NCBI RefSeq assembly: GCF_018688155.1
Contig: NZ_CP061312.1
Coordinates: forward strand, 1,488,001-1,552,000
Source of the DNA: Polynucleobacter sp. AP-Sving-400A-A2
Lineage (GTDB): Bacteria; Pseudomonadota; Gammaproteobacteria; Burkholderiales; Burkholderiaceae
Direction: 5' to 3'
DNA: 64,000 bases
Shown: piece after piece, positions 36,255 to 46,404 of the stretch
Position numbering within the stretch: the stretch's first letter is position 1
Layout: the number at the start of each line of letters is the position of its first letter
Position numbers and translations under genes: made by a program
The notes under the pieces: generated by a model
What the model was told of the DNA's origin: nothing
The model's database searches: none
What the model saw: only the letters and a program-made list of their open reading frames with translations

Positions 36255-37907
36255 CTAGACGTCGATTGCTGAAGCCGAGCCCGCCTGCTTGCGAAGTTCA
36301 AACTTCTGAATCTTGCCAGTAGAAGTCTTTGGTAGCTCACAGAACACAATGGCTCTTGGTACCTTAAAGCCAGCTAGATGCTGCTTGCAGTGTGCAATGA
36401 TCTCAGCAGGCGTAACCTCTATTCCCGGCTTAATTTCCAGGAAGGCGCAAGGTGTCTCTCCCCACTTAGGGTCTGGCTTAGCAACTACTGCAGCAGCCAT
36501 GACAGCTGGGTGGCGATAAAGAACATCCTCAACTTCCACAGAGGAGATGTTTTCACCACCAGAGATGATGATGTCTTTGCTACGGTCCTTCATCTTCACA
36601 TAGCCATCGGGATTCATTACCGCCAAATCACCCGAATGAAACCAACCACCCTCAAAAGCCTCTTTACTTGCCTTCTCATTTTTGAGATAACCCTTCATGG
36701 CAATGTTGCCTTTGAACATAATTTCGCCCATCGTCTCGCCATCGGCAGGAACTGGCTTAAGAGTTACGGAATCAAGGACGGCAATCGCCTGCTGCAGGTG
36801 ATAGCGAACACCTTGCCGCGCATTGAGGCGAGCTCTCTCACCAATTTCAAGGTCATTCCATTCATCTTGTTTGACGCATACCGCTGCTGGTCCGTAAGTC
36901 TCCGTTAATCCATAGACATGGGTTAAATCAAACCCTAGCTTTTCCATTCCTTCAATGATGGATGCGGGTGGTGCAGCGCCTGCGATTAAGCCCTTTACGC
37001 CTACAGGCACCCCTTGTTTTAATTCATCGGGGGCATTGACTAATAGGTTATGCACAATGGGAGCAGCGCAGTAATGGGTGACGCCATAATCTTTAATGGC
37101 GGCAAATATATGCTGCGCATCTACTCGACGTAGACATACATTAATACCAGCGCGTGCCGCTACCGTCCATGGAAAGCACCAGCCATTGCAATGGAACATC
37201 GGGAGCGTCCAGAGATAGGTGGGGTGCTTGCTGATATCCCAGTCCAAAATATTCGAGATCGCATTGATCGCTGCGCCGCGATGGTGATACACCACCCCCT
37301 TTGGATTGCCCGTAGTACCTGAGGTGTAGTTCAAACAAATGGCTTGCCATTCATCTGCAGGGACTTGCCAAGCGAATTGAGGATCGCCTTCAGATAAGAA
37401 CTTTTCATAAGTGAGTTTGCCGAGCTTGTCGCCGGGGACATCAAACTCTTTTTCCTCGATATCAATCACCAGAAACTCGCGACCACTTTCTTTCTTAGCT
37501 ATCTCAAGGGCTTTTTTCATCACTCCCGAAAATTCGGGATCTACAATCACGACTTTTGCTTCGCCATGATTAAGCATAAAAGCAATTGACTCGGGATCAA
37601 GGCGCGTATTTAAAGCATTTAATACCGCCCCAGACATTGGAATTCCAAAATGCGCCTCAACCATGGGCGGCGTATTGGGCAACATCACGGCAACCGTATC
37701 ACCCAGGCCAATACCGTGTTTTTGCAAGGCGCTTGCCAAGCGAATACAGCGCTCATAAGTCTGACCCCAAGTCTGACGCAGCTTGCCATGAATGACCGCC
37801 AAGCGATCTGGGTAGACTTGGGCGGATCGCTCCAGAAACAATAAAGGGGTAATCGGAGTGAAGTTTGCAGGATTGCGCTCTAAGCCCTGCTCAAAAATAT
37901 TAGCCAT
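36255..37907 (-). CDS. Acyl-CoA synthetase, AMP-forming
   Basis: ATP-dependent acyl-CoA ligase of the ANL superfamily. The 550-aa protein shows the AMP/ATP-binding P-loop LNYTSGTTGNPKGVVYHHRG, the VYGLTETYGPAAV motif, and the hinge GWFHSGDLAVMNPDGYVKMKDRSKDIIISGGENIS. The catalytic lysine is in LPKTSTGKIQKFELR. Sequence style suggests medium-chain or methyl-branched short-chain acids. It probably activates the acid that the downstream dehydrogenase and ETF then oxidise. Confidence 0.92.
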   Translation of the reverse strand: MANIFEQGLERNPANFTPITPLLFLERSAQVYPDRLAVIHGKLRQTWGQTYERCIRLASALQKHGIGLGDTVAVMLPNTPPMVEAHFGIPMSGAVLNALNTRLDPESIAFMLNHGEAKVVIVDPEFSGVMKKALEIAKKESGREFLVIDIEEKEFDVPGDKLGKLTYEKFLSEGDPQFAWQVPADEWQAICLNYTSGTTGNPKGVVYHHRGAAINAISNILDWDISKHPTYLWTLPMFHCNGWCFPWTVAARAGINVCLRRVDAQHIFAAIKDYGVTHYCAAPIVHNLLVNAPDELKQGVPVGVKGLIAGAAPPASIIEGMEKLGFDLTHVYGLTETYGPAAVCVKQDEWNDLEIGERARLNARQGVRYHLQQAIAVLDSVTLKPVPADGETMGEIMFKGNIAMKGYLKNEKASKEAFEGGWFHSGDLAVMNPDGYVKMKDRSKDIIISGGENISSVEVEDVLYRHPAVMAAAVVAKPDPKWGETPCAFLEIKPGIEVTPAEIIAHCKQHLAGFKVPRAIVFCELPKTSTGKIQKFELRKQAGSASAIDV

Positions 37908-37962
37908 GCGTTCCTTGGATATGGATCTTCTCTGCTTCTAGATTTCTGGAGTCTGACTGCAA

Positions 37963-38883
37963 TTAAATATCAGCAAGAGCTTTGACATGCGCCACCACGC
38001 TACGGCCCAAAGCAGAAAGGTTATAACCACCCTCCAGGCAGCTGACGATACGACCCTGAGCATATTGGCTTGCAACGCCTTTTAACTGTTTGGTAATCCA
38101 GGCGTAGTCATCTTCTACCAAACCCATCTGACCCAAGTCATCTTCACGATGAGCATCAAAACCTGCAGAAATGATAATGAGTTCAGGCTCAAAGTCCCGA
38201 AGACGTGGCAGCCATTGCTCTTCCACTATGGAGCGCACCACATCACCACGCGTAGATGCTGGAAGCGGAACATTCACCATATTACTTGCTCTATCTAAGC
38301 CGCTGTATGGATAAAACGGATGCTGAAAGAAACTGCACATGAGTACATTAGGGTCATTAAAAAATGCTGCTTCAGTACCATTGCCGTGGTGAACATCGAA
38401 ATCAATGATGGCCACGCGCTCAATACCGTATGTCTCTATTGCATATCGCGCTGCTACGGCAACGTTATCAAAAACACAAAATCCCATCGAGCGGGTTGGC
38501 TCTGCATGGTGTCCGGGGGGACGAACTGCGCAAAACACGTTTTCAACCTCACCCTTCATTACCGCATCAACACCCGCAATAGCAGCACCGGCCGCACGTA
38601 GCGCAGCACTCCAAGTATGGGGGTTCATGATGGTGTCACCATCGAGCATAAAGTAGCCGCTCGCTGGTGAGCGCTCTTTAACAAAGGCAACGTGATCTGG
38701 GCTATGAACTAACTCTAGCTGCTCTTCAGTTGCCAAAGGGGCATCGAGGTGGTGTAGAAAGCGATCAATGCCACTTCGAATTAATTGATCATTGATTGCC
38801 TGAATACGCTCCGGACACTCAGGATGATGGCTACCCATCTCATGTTTCAGAAAATCGGGGTGAGTTATGTATCCTGTTGTCAT
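37963..38883 (-). CDS. Histone-deacetylase/acetoin-utilisation (AcuC/AphA) family protein
   Basis: Zinc-dependent deacetylase-fold protein of 306 aa. The His-His pair PPGHHAEPTRSMGFCVFDNVA, the zinc ligands in IDFDVHHGNGTEAAFF and the DxH, later Asp in SAGFDAHREDDLG are present, so it should be active. Substrates of bacterial members include acetylpolyamines, acetylated proteins and acetoin-related compounds; none can be named here. It lies 55 bp upstream of the acyl-CoA synthetase gene and is co-directional, so deacylation of a metabolic protein such as a ligase is a plausible but unproved role. Confidence 0.9.
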   Translation of the reverse strand: MTTGYITHPDFLKHEMGSHHPECPERIQAINDQLIRSGIDRFLHHLDAPLATEEQLELVHSPDHVAFVKERSPASGYFMLDGDTIMNPHTWSAALRAAGAAIAGVDAVMKGEVENVFCAVRPPGHHAEPTRSMGFCVFDNVAVAARYAIETYGIERVAIIDFDVHHGNGTEAAFFNDPNVLMCSFFQHPFYPYSGLDRASNMVNVPLPASTRGDVVRSIVEEQWLPRLRDFEPELIIISAGFDAHREDDLGQMGLVEDDYAWITKQLKGVASQYAQGRIVSCLEGGYNLSALGRSVVAHVKALADI

Positions 38884-38966
38884 TGCTGGAAATCCTCAAT
38901 AGCAAAACTATAGTTTTTATAATTTAATTAAATCTGCCAACTCTTCAAAAACCCATCCTTATATCC

Positions 38967-40235
38967 ATGAATTTTCGTGTCTTCTACCTTGCTTCAACAC
39001 TATTAATAGTGCTACTACTTGGCGCTTGTTCCAGTACCCCTATTCAGCAAGCAAGTCCTACAGAGACTATCGTAAACCAGTCTGAGGATGTTGCGATAGA
39101 AGTCCGTTTTAGCCAAAGTCTCAACCAATTAATTACTCAAATTGCTCAAACCCAGGGAATCCCTCAAGCCATTCTGGAAGCGGGCTTCTTAGATGCTAAA
39201 ACAATTCCGTCCATACGCAAATTGGTATTACCCCCGTCTGGCAACTTCAAAAAGAATTGGGTGGCCTATCGCAAGCGCTTTATTGAGCCAGTTCGCCTGA
39301 AGGCTGGCAAGGCTTTTTGGGAGCAAAACCAAGCATTCTTAAGTAAAGTTGAACAAGAATCTGGAGTTCCAGCTGAAGTCATTGTCTCCATTATTGGTAT
39401 TGAAACCATCTATGGCCGTCAAACTGGCAATTTTCGAGTTAAGGACGTGCTTTCTACCTTAGCCTTCAGCTATCCCGATACCCCCAATAAAGCAAGCAGA
39501 GAGCAACTATTTAAAGATCAGCTTCAAGAACTCGTCCTCATGTGCTGGACTGAGGGCGGTGGCAGCTTGCCGGCAAATAATAGCAATCAAGGCTTGAGTC
39601 CATCTCGCTTTAATAGCTGCCTCAATCAAAATAGCTCTTATGCAGGCGCCATTGGCTTGCCGCAATTTATGCCTGGCAGCATCCGTAACTTTGCGGTGGA
39701 TGGCGATGGGGATGGCCGCATTGACCTTAAGCAAAGCCCTAAAGATGCTATCGCTAGTGTGGGCAATTTCATGAAAAAACATGGTTGGCAGCCTGGTATG
39801 CCCATTTACTTCCCGGTACAGGAAGCGGCGATCAGCGAAGCAGGAATGCTAGCTGATGGTGAGCCTCAACTCAAATACTCTATTCAAGAACTCATTACAA
39901 AAGGTATTCTCACCAATGAGCGAGGCGACCTTCAGTCTGGTGGCGTTGAACCACAAAGTAAGGCTCTCATTGTTGACCTGCCTTACCCCGATAAAGATGA
40001 TAACGATCAGGTACGCTATGTTGTTGGCTTAAATAACTTCCTGACGATTGTGCAATACAACCGCAGTTACTTTTACGCGCAAAGTGTTGCAGAGTTTGCA
40101 GAAGCTCTGGGCTACAAGAACCAAAGCGTAGTACCGGTCAGTACACCTAAAACAAAATCTGAAACAAAGGCGAGTGAATCAGTAAAACCCAAACCTAAGA
40201 AAACTGCCAATAAGAAAAAACCAAAGCAGACTTAA
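38967..40235 (+). CDS. mltB: Lytic murein transglycosylase B
   Basis: Membrane-bound lytic transglycosylase cleaving peptidoglycan glycan strands. A lipobox LLGACSS follows a short hydrophobic leader, implying a lipoprotein. The catalytic glutamate is in IIGIETIYGRQTGNFRV, and AGAIGLPQFMPGSIRNFAVDGDGDGRIDL is family-typical. The last 40 residues are a Lys/Pro-rich tail (KPKPKKTANKKKPKQT), possibly contacting DNA-free anionic cell wall. A TATAAT at 38918-38923 may be its -10 box. At 422 aa the protein is somewhat longer than E. coli MltB. Confidence 0.92.
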   Translation: MNFRVFYLASTLLIVLLLGACSSTPIQQASPTETIVNQSEDVAIEVRFSQSLNQLITQIAQTQGIPQAILEAGFLDAKTIPSIRKLVLPPSGNFKKNWVAYRKRFIEPVRLKAGKAFWEQNQAFLSKVEQESGVPAEVIVSIIGIETIYGRQTGNFRVKDVLSTLAFSYPDTPNKASREQLFKDQLQELVLMCWTEGGGSLPANNSNQGLSPSRFNSCLNQNSSYAGAIGLPQFMPGSIRNFAVDGDGDGRIDLKQSPKDAIASVGNFMKKHGWQPGMPIYFPVQEAAISEAGMLADGEPQLKYSIQELITKGILTNERGDLQSGGVEPQSKALIVDLPYPDKDDNDQVRYVVGLNNFLTIVQYNRSYFYAQSVAEFAEALGYKNQSVVPVSTPKTKSETKASESVKPKPKKTANKKKPKQT

Positions 40236-40253
40236 TACTGAAGTTTGAATGTC

Positions 40254-41165
40254 TTACGCCGGAAAAACTCCAGTAGATAGATAGCGATCACCACGGTCGC
40301 AAACGATAAAGACAATCGTGGCGTTTTCTACCTGGCGAGCGATTCGCAAGGCAACTACCAAAGCACCGCCAGCTGAAATGCCGCAGAAGATACCCTCTTG
40401 GGCCGCAAGACGACGCGCCATTTCTTCGGCATCTGCTTGGCTTACATACTCAATACGATCAACCCTATCGCCTTGGTAAATTTTAGGCAGATACTCTGGA
40501 GCCCATTTACGGATACCTGGAATCTGCGAACCCTCTTCTGGTTGCGCGCCAATAATCTGGATATTGGGGTTCATGGTTTTTAAATAAGTGGAGACTCCGG
40601 TAATGGTTCCAGTAGTACCCATCGATGAGACAAAGTGCGTCACCTGACCATGGGTATCGCGCCAGATTTCTGGGCCAGTTGTCTCAATGTGAGCACGTGG
40701 ATTATCTGGATTTGCAAATTGATCCAATAATCTGCCACGACCTTCCTTCTGTAATTGCGATGCATAGTCACGCGCAAATTCCATGCCACCAGAAGCTGCT
40801 GTCAGAATGAGTTCCGCTCCATAGGCAGCCATACTTTGTCGACGTTCAATACTTTGGTTTTCAGGCATCACCAAGACCATCTTGTAGCCTAACATTGCAG
40901 CAGTCATTGCCAAAGCAATGCCAGTGTTACCGCTGGTAGCTTCAATCAGGGTGTCGCCAGGTTTAATTTCGCCACGCTCTTGTGCGCGCAGGATCATCGA
41001 CAGCGCAGGTCGGTCTTTTACCGACCCCGCTGGATTGTTACCCTCTAACTTTCCTAAGATCAGATTATTTTTGGAGTCGTTTTCAGCGCCCGGAATGCGT
41101 TGCAAACGAACCAGGGGTGTATTGCCCACGGTCTGTGAAATAGTTAAGTAAGAGGGTATGTTCAT
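40254..41165 (-). CDS. cysM: Cysteine synthase B (CysM)
   Basis: PLP enzyme forming cysteine from O-acetylserine (or O-phosphoserine) and sulfide or thiosulfate. The 303-aa protein has TVGNTPLVRLQR, the PLP lysine in NNPAGSVKDRPA (Lys50), the TSGNTG loop and a GTTGTITG phosphate-binding site. The DPS and Arg layout near residues 190-215 (IIGAQPEEGSQIPGIRKW) is characteristic of CysM rather than CysK. Convergent with mltB. Confidence 0.93.
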   Translation of the reverse strand: MNIPSYLTISQTVGNTPLVRLQRIPGAENDSKNNLILGKLEGNNPAGSVKDRPALSMILRAQERGEIKPGDTLIEATSGNTGIALAMTAAMLGYKMVLVMPENQSIERRQSMAAYGAELILTAASGGMEFARDYASQLQKEGRGRLLDQFANPDNPRAHIETTGPEIWRDTHGQVTHFVSSMGTTGTITGVSTYLKTMNPNIQIIGAQPEEGSQIPGIRKWAPEYLPKIYQGDRVDRIEYVSQADAEEMARRLAAQEGIFCGISAGGALVVALRIARQVENATIVFIVCDRGDRYLSTGVFPA

Positions 41166-41206
41166 GAAACCATTTTAGCCATAAGCTAGGCTAGACGTAA
41201 AAGGGT

Positions 41207-41602
41207 TTAATTTCGGCGACTTGGTTCCGCACGATCCGAATGATGGCGCGCACCACTTTGACTGCGTGAACCACGTCTGCTAGCCTTGGGGCCCTCTTTA
41301 TTGGTGCGGCCATGCGGTTCACGAAAAGAACTTGGCGCCTCAATAGTTAAGCCGTTATCCACCATCTTTTCTACGGATCTCATACCAATGCCGCGCACCC
41401 GTTTTTGGAGGTCATTGGCATCCTGAAAATGCCCACCATCTAATCGTTCGGCAATAATTGTTTTCGCCTTAGACGGCCCAATTCCTTTGATGCTTTCTAG
41501 TTCAGACTGGGTTGCAGTATTCACATTGATTGGCGAGGCAGCAGCTAAACCTGAGACAGCTACAAATACTGAAAATACTAAAGACTTTAATAATTGATTC
41601 AT
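41207..41602 (-). CDS. ComEA-like helix-hairpin-helix protein, exported
   Basis: A 131-aa protein with a Sec signal peptide (about residues 1-22, ending GLAAA). The mature part starts SPINVNTATQSELESIKGIGPSKAKTIIAER, a ComEA-type helix-hairpin-helix domain, including a second hairpin VRGIGMRSVEKM. The last 40 residues are an unusual Arg/Ser/Gly/His-rich basic tail. ComEA proteins bind incoming double-stranded DNA in the periplasm during natural transformation. Without comEC or type IV pilus genes nearby, a competence role is an inference only. Confidence 0.82.
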   Translation of the reverse strand: MNQLLKSLVFSVFVAVSGLAAASPINVNTATQSELESIKGIGPSKAKTIIAERLDGGHFQDANDLQKRVRGIGMRSVEKMVDNGLTIEAPSSFREPHGRTNKEGPKASRRGSRSQSGARHHSDRAEPSRRN

Positions 41603-41620
41603 TTAATCTCCATCAGTTAA

Positions 41621-41655
41621 TAAAAAATCCACCCGCACAAAGTACAAGTGGATTA
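41621..41655 (-). terminator. Terminator after hldD
   Basis: AATCCAC (41626-41632) and GTGGATT (41648-41654) form a 7-bp stem with a 15-base loop; on the minus strand it is followed by T6 (complement of 41622-41627). It lies between hldD and the ComEA-like gene, closing the heptose operon. Confidence 0.6.
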
Positions 41656-41699
41656 GTTACAACGAATAAAGATTCAGTCGGTTGACTGCTTTTAGCTTC

Positions 41700-42719
41700 C
41701 TAAAGTGGGCTTGCCAAAAAATCCGCATTGGCTGATAGCCAAGCAACATAACGACTGACACCCTGCTCCACATTGAGGAAGGGTTCTGAGTATCCAGCAG
41801 CACGCAGCTTAGTTAAATCTGCTTGCGTGAAGCACTGGTACTTACCTTTGAGTGCATCTGGGAAAGGAATATACTCAATCGCCTTTTCTTTAACCAACTC
41901 TTCTAGGCTCGCAGGGTTGGCATTATCAATTTTACGCATAGCATTGGCTACCGCATGAGCAACATCATTAAATGGTTGTGCACGGCCACTGCCGAGATTA
42001 AAGATACCGCTGATTTCTGGATGATCCAAGAAATATAAATTTACCTTCACCACATCTTCCACTGATACAAAGTCACGGCTTTGCTCCCCTGCGCCATAGC
42101 CACCATATTCACCAAAGAGCTTAACTTTGCCGTTGGCTTTGTACTGGTGATATTGGTGGAATGCCACTGAAGCCATGCGACCTTTATGTGATTCACGTGG
42201 ACCGTAGACATTGAAGTAGCGGAAACCAACTACTTGTGCAGTATTGGCTTTTTCAGTAAAGCGCTTGCGCATCACTTGATCAAATAGAAACTTAGAATAG
42301 CCATAAATATTCAACGGCTTTTCGTGCTCACGACTCTCTACAAACACATCAGAACCACCATAGGTTGCCGCTGAAGAGGCGTAGAGTAGTTGTACTTTTT
42401 GTTCTGTGCAGATATCGAGTAAATCCATGGTGTAACGGAAATTATTCGCCATCATGAAGATGCCGTCCGTTTCCATCGTATCGGAGCAAGCCCCTTCATG
42501 AAAGACTGCCCTCACTTTACCAAGGCGACCGCTTCTAAATGCCTTCAGAAAATCGTCTTTATCAAGGTAATCAATGATGTCTAGATCTGCTAGATTGCGA
42601 TATTTATCAGCCGGGCGTAAATCATCAACTGCAATAATATTTTTCTCACCACGCGCATTGAGCGCTTGAACAATATTGGCACCAATAAACCCAGCAGCGC
42701 CGGTTACGATAATCGTCAT
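41700..42719 (-). CDS. hldD: ADP-L-glycero-D-manno-heptose 6-epimerase
   Basis: Last step in making ADP-L-glycero-D-manno-heptose for the LPS inner core. The 339-aa SDR enzyme has [18 protein letters not shown] at the N-terminus and Tyr139/Lys143 (YGYSK) at the active site. [14 protein letters not shown] and [23 protein letters not shown] are HldD signatures. Its start codon overlaps the hldE stop by four bases. Confidence 0.96.
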   Translation of the reverse strand: MTIIVTGAAGFIGANIVQALNARGEKNIIAVDDLRPADKYRNLADLDIIDYLDKDDFLKAFRSGRLGKVRAVFHEGACSDTMETDGIFMMANNFRYTMDLLDICTEQKVQLLYASSAATYGGSDVFVESREHEKPLNIYGYSKFLFDQVMRKRFTEKANTAQVVGFRYFNVYGPRESHKGRMASVAFHQYHQYKANGKVKLFGEYGGYGAGEQSRDFVSVEDVVKVNLYFLDHPEISGIFNLGSGRAQPFNDVAHAVANAMRKIDNANPASLEELVKEKAIEYIPFPDALKGKYQCFTQADLTKLRAAGYSEPFLNVEQGVSRYVAWLSANADFLASPL

Positions 42720-43645
42720 TGCAATTCCTCAGAAGTAACAGTGGCAGTACCCAACTTACCAACCACAATACCACCAGCCCGATTAGCCAAAGCCATCGCC
42801 CTTTCCAGTGGCCAGCCAGCTGCTAATGCGACTGCTAGCGTACCTATAACGGTATCGCCCGCGCCTGATACATCAAATACTTCACGTGCCTGCGCCTTTA
42901 CATGGCTCACACCAGCATCGGTAAATAAGCTCATACCCTCCTCGGAACGAGTGAGAAGAAGCGCTTCTAGGTTTAATGACTTTCTGAGATCTTGCGCTCT
43001 CTTGGTGAGATCCTCTTCACTGGTCCATTTACCCACAACTTGGCGGAGCTCGCTACGATTTGGAGTGAGCACAGTAGCGCCACGATATTTAGCGTAGTCG
43101 TCACCCTTAGGATCGACTAGGATCATTTTCTTTTGAGCGCGAGCCTGCTCAATCATCAAAGTTACTTGACCTAATGAACCCTTGCCGTAGTCAGACAAAA
43201 TCACCACATCAGCATCACCAACTAACTTCTCATAACGCTCGAGTTTGTGGGCCAAAGCTGCCTCACTTGGAGCTTCCTCGAAGTCCAAGCGAATCAATTG
43301 CTGTTGTCTTGCGATGACGCGTAGCTTCACAGTCGTCGGCACTTTGCTATCAATCTCTAATTGACTATTCACACCACTAGATTTCAAGAGATCTGTAACG
43401 CGTCGCCCTGCCTCATCATCACCAATCACACCCAAAATCGTGGTCTTGGCACCAAGAGCGGCTACGTTACGAGCCACGTTGGCAGCGCCACCTAAACGCT
43501 CATCAATCTTACCTACCTGAACTACCGGCACAGGCGCCTCAGGAGAAATTCGACTCGTATCGCCAAACCAATAGCGATCAAGCATGACATCACCCACTAC
43601 CAATAAGCGGGCTTTAGAAAATTGTTCTCGGTTAGCTTTTTCCAC
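42716..43645 (-). CDS. hldA: D-glycero-beta-D-manno-heptose-7-phosphate kinase (HldE kinase domain)
   Basis: PfkB-family sugar kinase phosphorylating heptose 7-phosphate at C1. At 309 aa it contains only the kinase domain; the nucleotidylyl-transferase half found in bifunctional E. coli HldE is absent, so a separate HldC must exist elsewhere. Motifs include [41 protein letters not shown] and the catalytic-base region [21 protein letters not shown]. Annotated hldE/rfaE1 in some genomes. It lies 42 bp after ugd and overlaps hldD. Confidence 0.92.
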   Translation of the reverse strand: MEKANREQFSKARLLVVGDVMLDRYWFGDTSRISPEAPVPVVQVGKIDERLGGAANVARNVAALGAKTTILGVIGDDEAGRRVTDLLKSSGVNSQLEIDSKVPTTVKLRVIARQQQLIRLDFEEAPSEAALAHKLERYEKLVGDADVVILSDYGKGSLGQVTLMIEQARAQKKMILVDPKGDDYAKYRGATVLTPNRSELRQVVGKWTSEEDLTKRAQDLRKSLNLEALLLTRSEEGMSLFTDAGVSHVKAQAREVFDVSGAGDTVIGTLAVALAAGWPLERAMALANRAGGIVVGKLGTATVTSEELQ

Positions 43646-43687
43646 GATGTAACTAATCTCTCTAAGGAATTCTTTTTGTACTGCTAA

Positions 43688-45052
43688 TTAATTATGACGA
43701 CCAATACCTTGGTACTCAATACCTAATTCTTGCATAGCTTGTGGCTCATACAGATTACGGCCATCAAAGATGATAGGGTTCTTCAGTTTGGCTTTGAGAA
43801 GATCAAAGTCCGGGCTACGGAAGGCTTTCCACTCGGTTACTATTACTAGGGCATCGGCACCTTGGGTGGCCGCCATCGGATCATCTACCAAAGACACTTG
43901 CTTGAGACCTTCTGGATTGCCTTTGAAGTCCACTTCAAGACAATGTTTAGTTTCTGGCATCGCTACTGGGTCATGAGCTACTACTTGGGCACCCCGCTTA
44001 ACCAGCTCCTGAATAATGACTCGACTGGGGGCTTCACGCATATCGTCAGTGTTTGGCTTAAATGCCAAGCCCCACATAGCAAACTTCTTGCCAGCCAGAT
44101 TTTTACCAAAGCGTTTTTCAATCTTCTCTACAAGGATGTACTTTTGAGCTTCGTTCACTGCTTCGACAGCATCTAGGATTTTCAGATCACGTCCATGCTC
44201 AATAGCAGTTTTAGATAAGGCTGAAACATCCTTGGGAAAGCAAGAGCCACCATATCCAGTACCAGAGTACAAAAAGCCATAACCAATGCGAGAGTCTGAA
44301 CCAATGCCTTGGCGTACTGCTTCAATATCAGCACCGACTAAGTCAGCCAGATTGGCTAACTCATTCATAAAAGAGATGCGGGTAGCTAACATGGCATTGG
44401 CTGCATATTTGGTGAGCTCAGCACTCTTCACATCCATATAATAGGTGCGCTCATGATGGCGATTAAATGGGGCATACAGTTTGCGCATTTGCTCTTTAGC
44501 GCGCAGACCTGCTGGAGTATTTTGCGTACCAATCACAATGCGATCCGGGCGCATGAAGTCTTCTACAGCGGCACCTTCTTTGAGGAACTCTGGGTTGGAA
44601 ACTACTGAACAAAGCTCTGGTGAGAGACCTCTTTTATTGAGCTCTTCGGTAATAGCAGCTGACACCTTATCAGCAGTTCCCACCGGCACAGTCGACTTAT
44701 CGACGATAACTTTAGGAGTACTCATATGACGACCAATATTGCGAGCGGCTGCTACAACGTATTGCAAATCAGCAGAGCCATCTTCATCTGGAGGGGTGCC
44801 AACAGCAATAAACTGAATGTCGCCATGAGCAACTGAGGCAGCAATATCGGTAGAGAACTGCAGGCGGCCAGCAGCGCGATTGCGCTCAATCATCTCTTTG
44901 AGGCCTGGCTCATAAATGGGAACACCGCCTGAGTTGAGGATCTCAATCTTTTTAGAATCTACGTCTACACAAAAGACATTATTACCCTGCTCTGCTAAGC
45001 AAGCGCCGGTGACAAGACCTACGTAACCGCTGCCGATGATAGTAACTTTCAA
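43688..45052 (-). CDS. ugd: UDP-glucose 6-dehydrogenase
   Basis: Oxidises UDP-glucose to UDP-glucuronate with NAD+, for LPS or exopolysaccharide precursors. The 454-aa protein begins [21 protein letters not shown], and Cys271 in [16 protein letters not shown] is the catalytic cysteine. The C-terminal NAD domain ([22 protein letters not shown]) is complete. Genomic position between lapB and the heptose genes suggests an envelope-polysaccharide role. Confidence 0.96.
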   Translation of the reverse strand: MKVTIIGSGYVGLVTGACLAEQGNNVFCVDVDSKKIEILNSGGVPIYEPGLKEMIERNRAAGRLQFSTDIAASVAHGDIQFIAVGTPPDEDGSADLQYVVAAARNIGRHMSTPKVIVDKSTVPVGTADKVSAAITEELNKRGLSPELCSVVSNPEFLKEGAAVEDFMRPDRIVIGTQNTPAGLRAKEQMRKLYAPFNRHHERTYYMDVKSAELTKYAANAMLATRISFMNELANLADLVGADIEAVRQGIGSDSRIGYGFLYSGTGYGGSCFPKDVSALSKTAIEHGRDLKILDAVEAVNEAQKYILVEKIEKRFGKNLAGKKFAMWGLAFKPNTDDMREAPSRVIIQELVKRGAQVVAHDPVAMPETKHCLEVDFKGNPEGLKQVSLVDDPMAATQGADALVIVTEWKAFRSPDFDLLKAKLKNPIIFDGRNLYEPQAMQELGIEYQGIGRHN

Positions 45053-45132
45053 GGTATCTCCAAATCGCTATGGTTTCTATACCATCATTAAAATACTATT
45101 TGATGACGGTTTAATTAACTTATTTAGTTCAT

Positions 45133-46344
45133 TTACATCGATGGACCGCTAGACACGGAACCTTCGCTACGTCTTGGGGAGTATGCCTCCCAATGATTAC
45201 AACCCGGACATTGCCAGTAAAAACGTCGCGCGCGAAAACCACAGTTACCACAGGTATAACGGGCCAAACTGGTCGTACGCTGCTTCAATAAACTCAATGT
45301 TGCCTGTAAATCAGACACTCTCTCTGGCGTGCCATTGCTCTCAGCTAATGCCAAACGGGTCTCCGCCAATTTTGAGAGCGCACTCAAACTTGGTGAGTGT
45401 TGCATCACTTCAACTAGCATCACCTCAGCAGCTTGAGCCCCACGAATTTGGGTCATATGCTTTTGCACAATATCGAGTAACTCACCAGAGGCTTGGGTTT
45501 TTAATAACTCGCAAAGCGCACTTAAACCTTCATCAGCTTTATTTAGCGAAGTATGTGCTGCCATCCAGCGATCTGCAAGCAAATGCATATAAGCAGGATG
45601 TGTTTTAGCAATGACTGCCCATACCTCGATTGCTTGAGCTGGGCGGTCCATAGCAATTAGATAATCACCCTGCAAAATAAGTCCACGTGCATGGTGAGGA
45701 ACCGCTTGTAATGCCAACTGAACAGACTGCTCAACCGCCGGCAAATCTTTGCGACGCAATGCTTCTTGACCAAGCTCACAATGAAACTGTGCAATCTCGG
45801 TGTGATGTGACTTTCCTTGCAAGGCCTCGAGCTCGCTTGCAGCAATGATGGCTTTTTTCCAGTCCCGCTCAATCTGGTACATCTCCAGCAGACTCTCTTT
45901 TGCAGGCGCTGCAAACTTGCCTTCACCCACGCGATTTAATGATGCTTCGGCGCGATCTAATAGACCAGCACGTAGAAAATCACGGCCTAGTTCATAGGCA
46001 GCATGATCTCGATCACGTGGCTTTAGGTCATCGCGATTAGCCAGGTGTTGGTGAACCCGAATCGCCCGCTCAGTTTCACCACGGCGACGGAATAAATTAC
46101 CTAAAGCAAAGTGAAGATCGATTGTTTCGGGATCAAGCTGAGCGATCTTGACTAAGGTTTCAATTGCCTGATCAGGCTGCTCATTTAATAAGAGACTTAA
46201 GCCTTTAAAGGTTGAACGCTGCTGACGCATACGCTCACGCTCATCCATCCGATTCTCAAGACGCAGATCCCAGCGACTAGCTAACCAACCAATGCCAAAC
46301 ATGACTGGTATTAACAACAGCCAGGAGGTTGCAATCTGAATCAT
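45133..46344 (-). CDS. lapB: LPS assembly protein LapB
   Basis: Inner-membrane TPR protein that controls LPS synthesis through LpxC degradation by FtsH. The 403-aa protein has one N-terminal membrane helix (about 5-21), TPR repeats from about residue 45 to 350 (for example, DLHFALGNLFRRRGETERAIRVHQHL) and a rubredoxin-like zinc domain, CGNCGFRARRFYWQCPGCNHWEAY, at the C-terminus. Unusually, no lapA gene precedes it: only about 60 bp and a terminator separate it from ihfB. Confidence 0.93.
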   Translation of the reverse strand: MIQIATSWLLLIPVMFGIGWLASRWDLRLENRMDERERMRQQRSTFKGLSLLLNEQPDQAIETLVKIAQLDPETIDLHFALGNLFRRRGETERAIRVHQHLANRDDLKPRDRDHAAYELGRDFLRAGLLDRAEASLNRVGEGKFAAPAKESLLEMYQIERDWKKAIIAASELEALQGKSHHTEIAQFHCELGQEALRRKDLPAVEQSVQLALQAVPHHARGLILQGDYLIAMDRPAQAIEVWAVIAKTHPAYMHLLADRWMAAHTSLNKADEGLSALCELLKTQASGELLDIVQKHMTQIRGAQAAEVMLVEVMQHSPSLSALSKLAETRLALAESNGTPERVSDLQATLSLLKQRTTSLARYTCGNCGFRARRFYWQCPGCNHWEAYSPRRSEGSVSSGPSM

Positions 46345-46354
46345 GCTGTGCAGA

Positions 46355-46388
46355 ATTTAAATAAAAAAATGGTCCGAATGGACCACTG
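46355..46388 (-). terminator. Terminator between ihfB and lapB
   Basis: TGGTCC (46370-46375) and GGACCA (46380-46385) form a perfect 6-bp stem with a GAAT loop, followed on the minus strand by a run of seven T's (complement of 46363-46369). It would end ihfB transcripts before lapB, requiring a separate lapB promoter or read-through. Confidence 0.75.
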
Positions 46389-46404
46389 AATATGCGCTAT
46401 GTGA

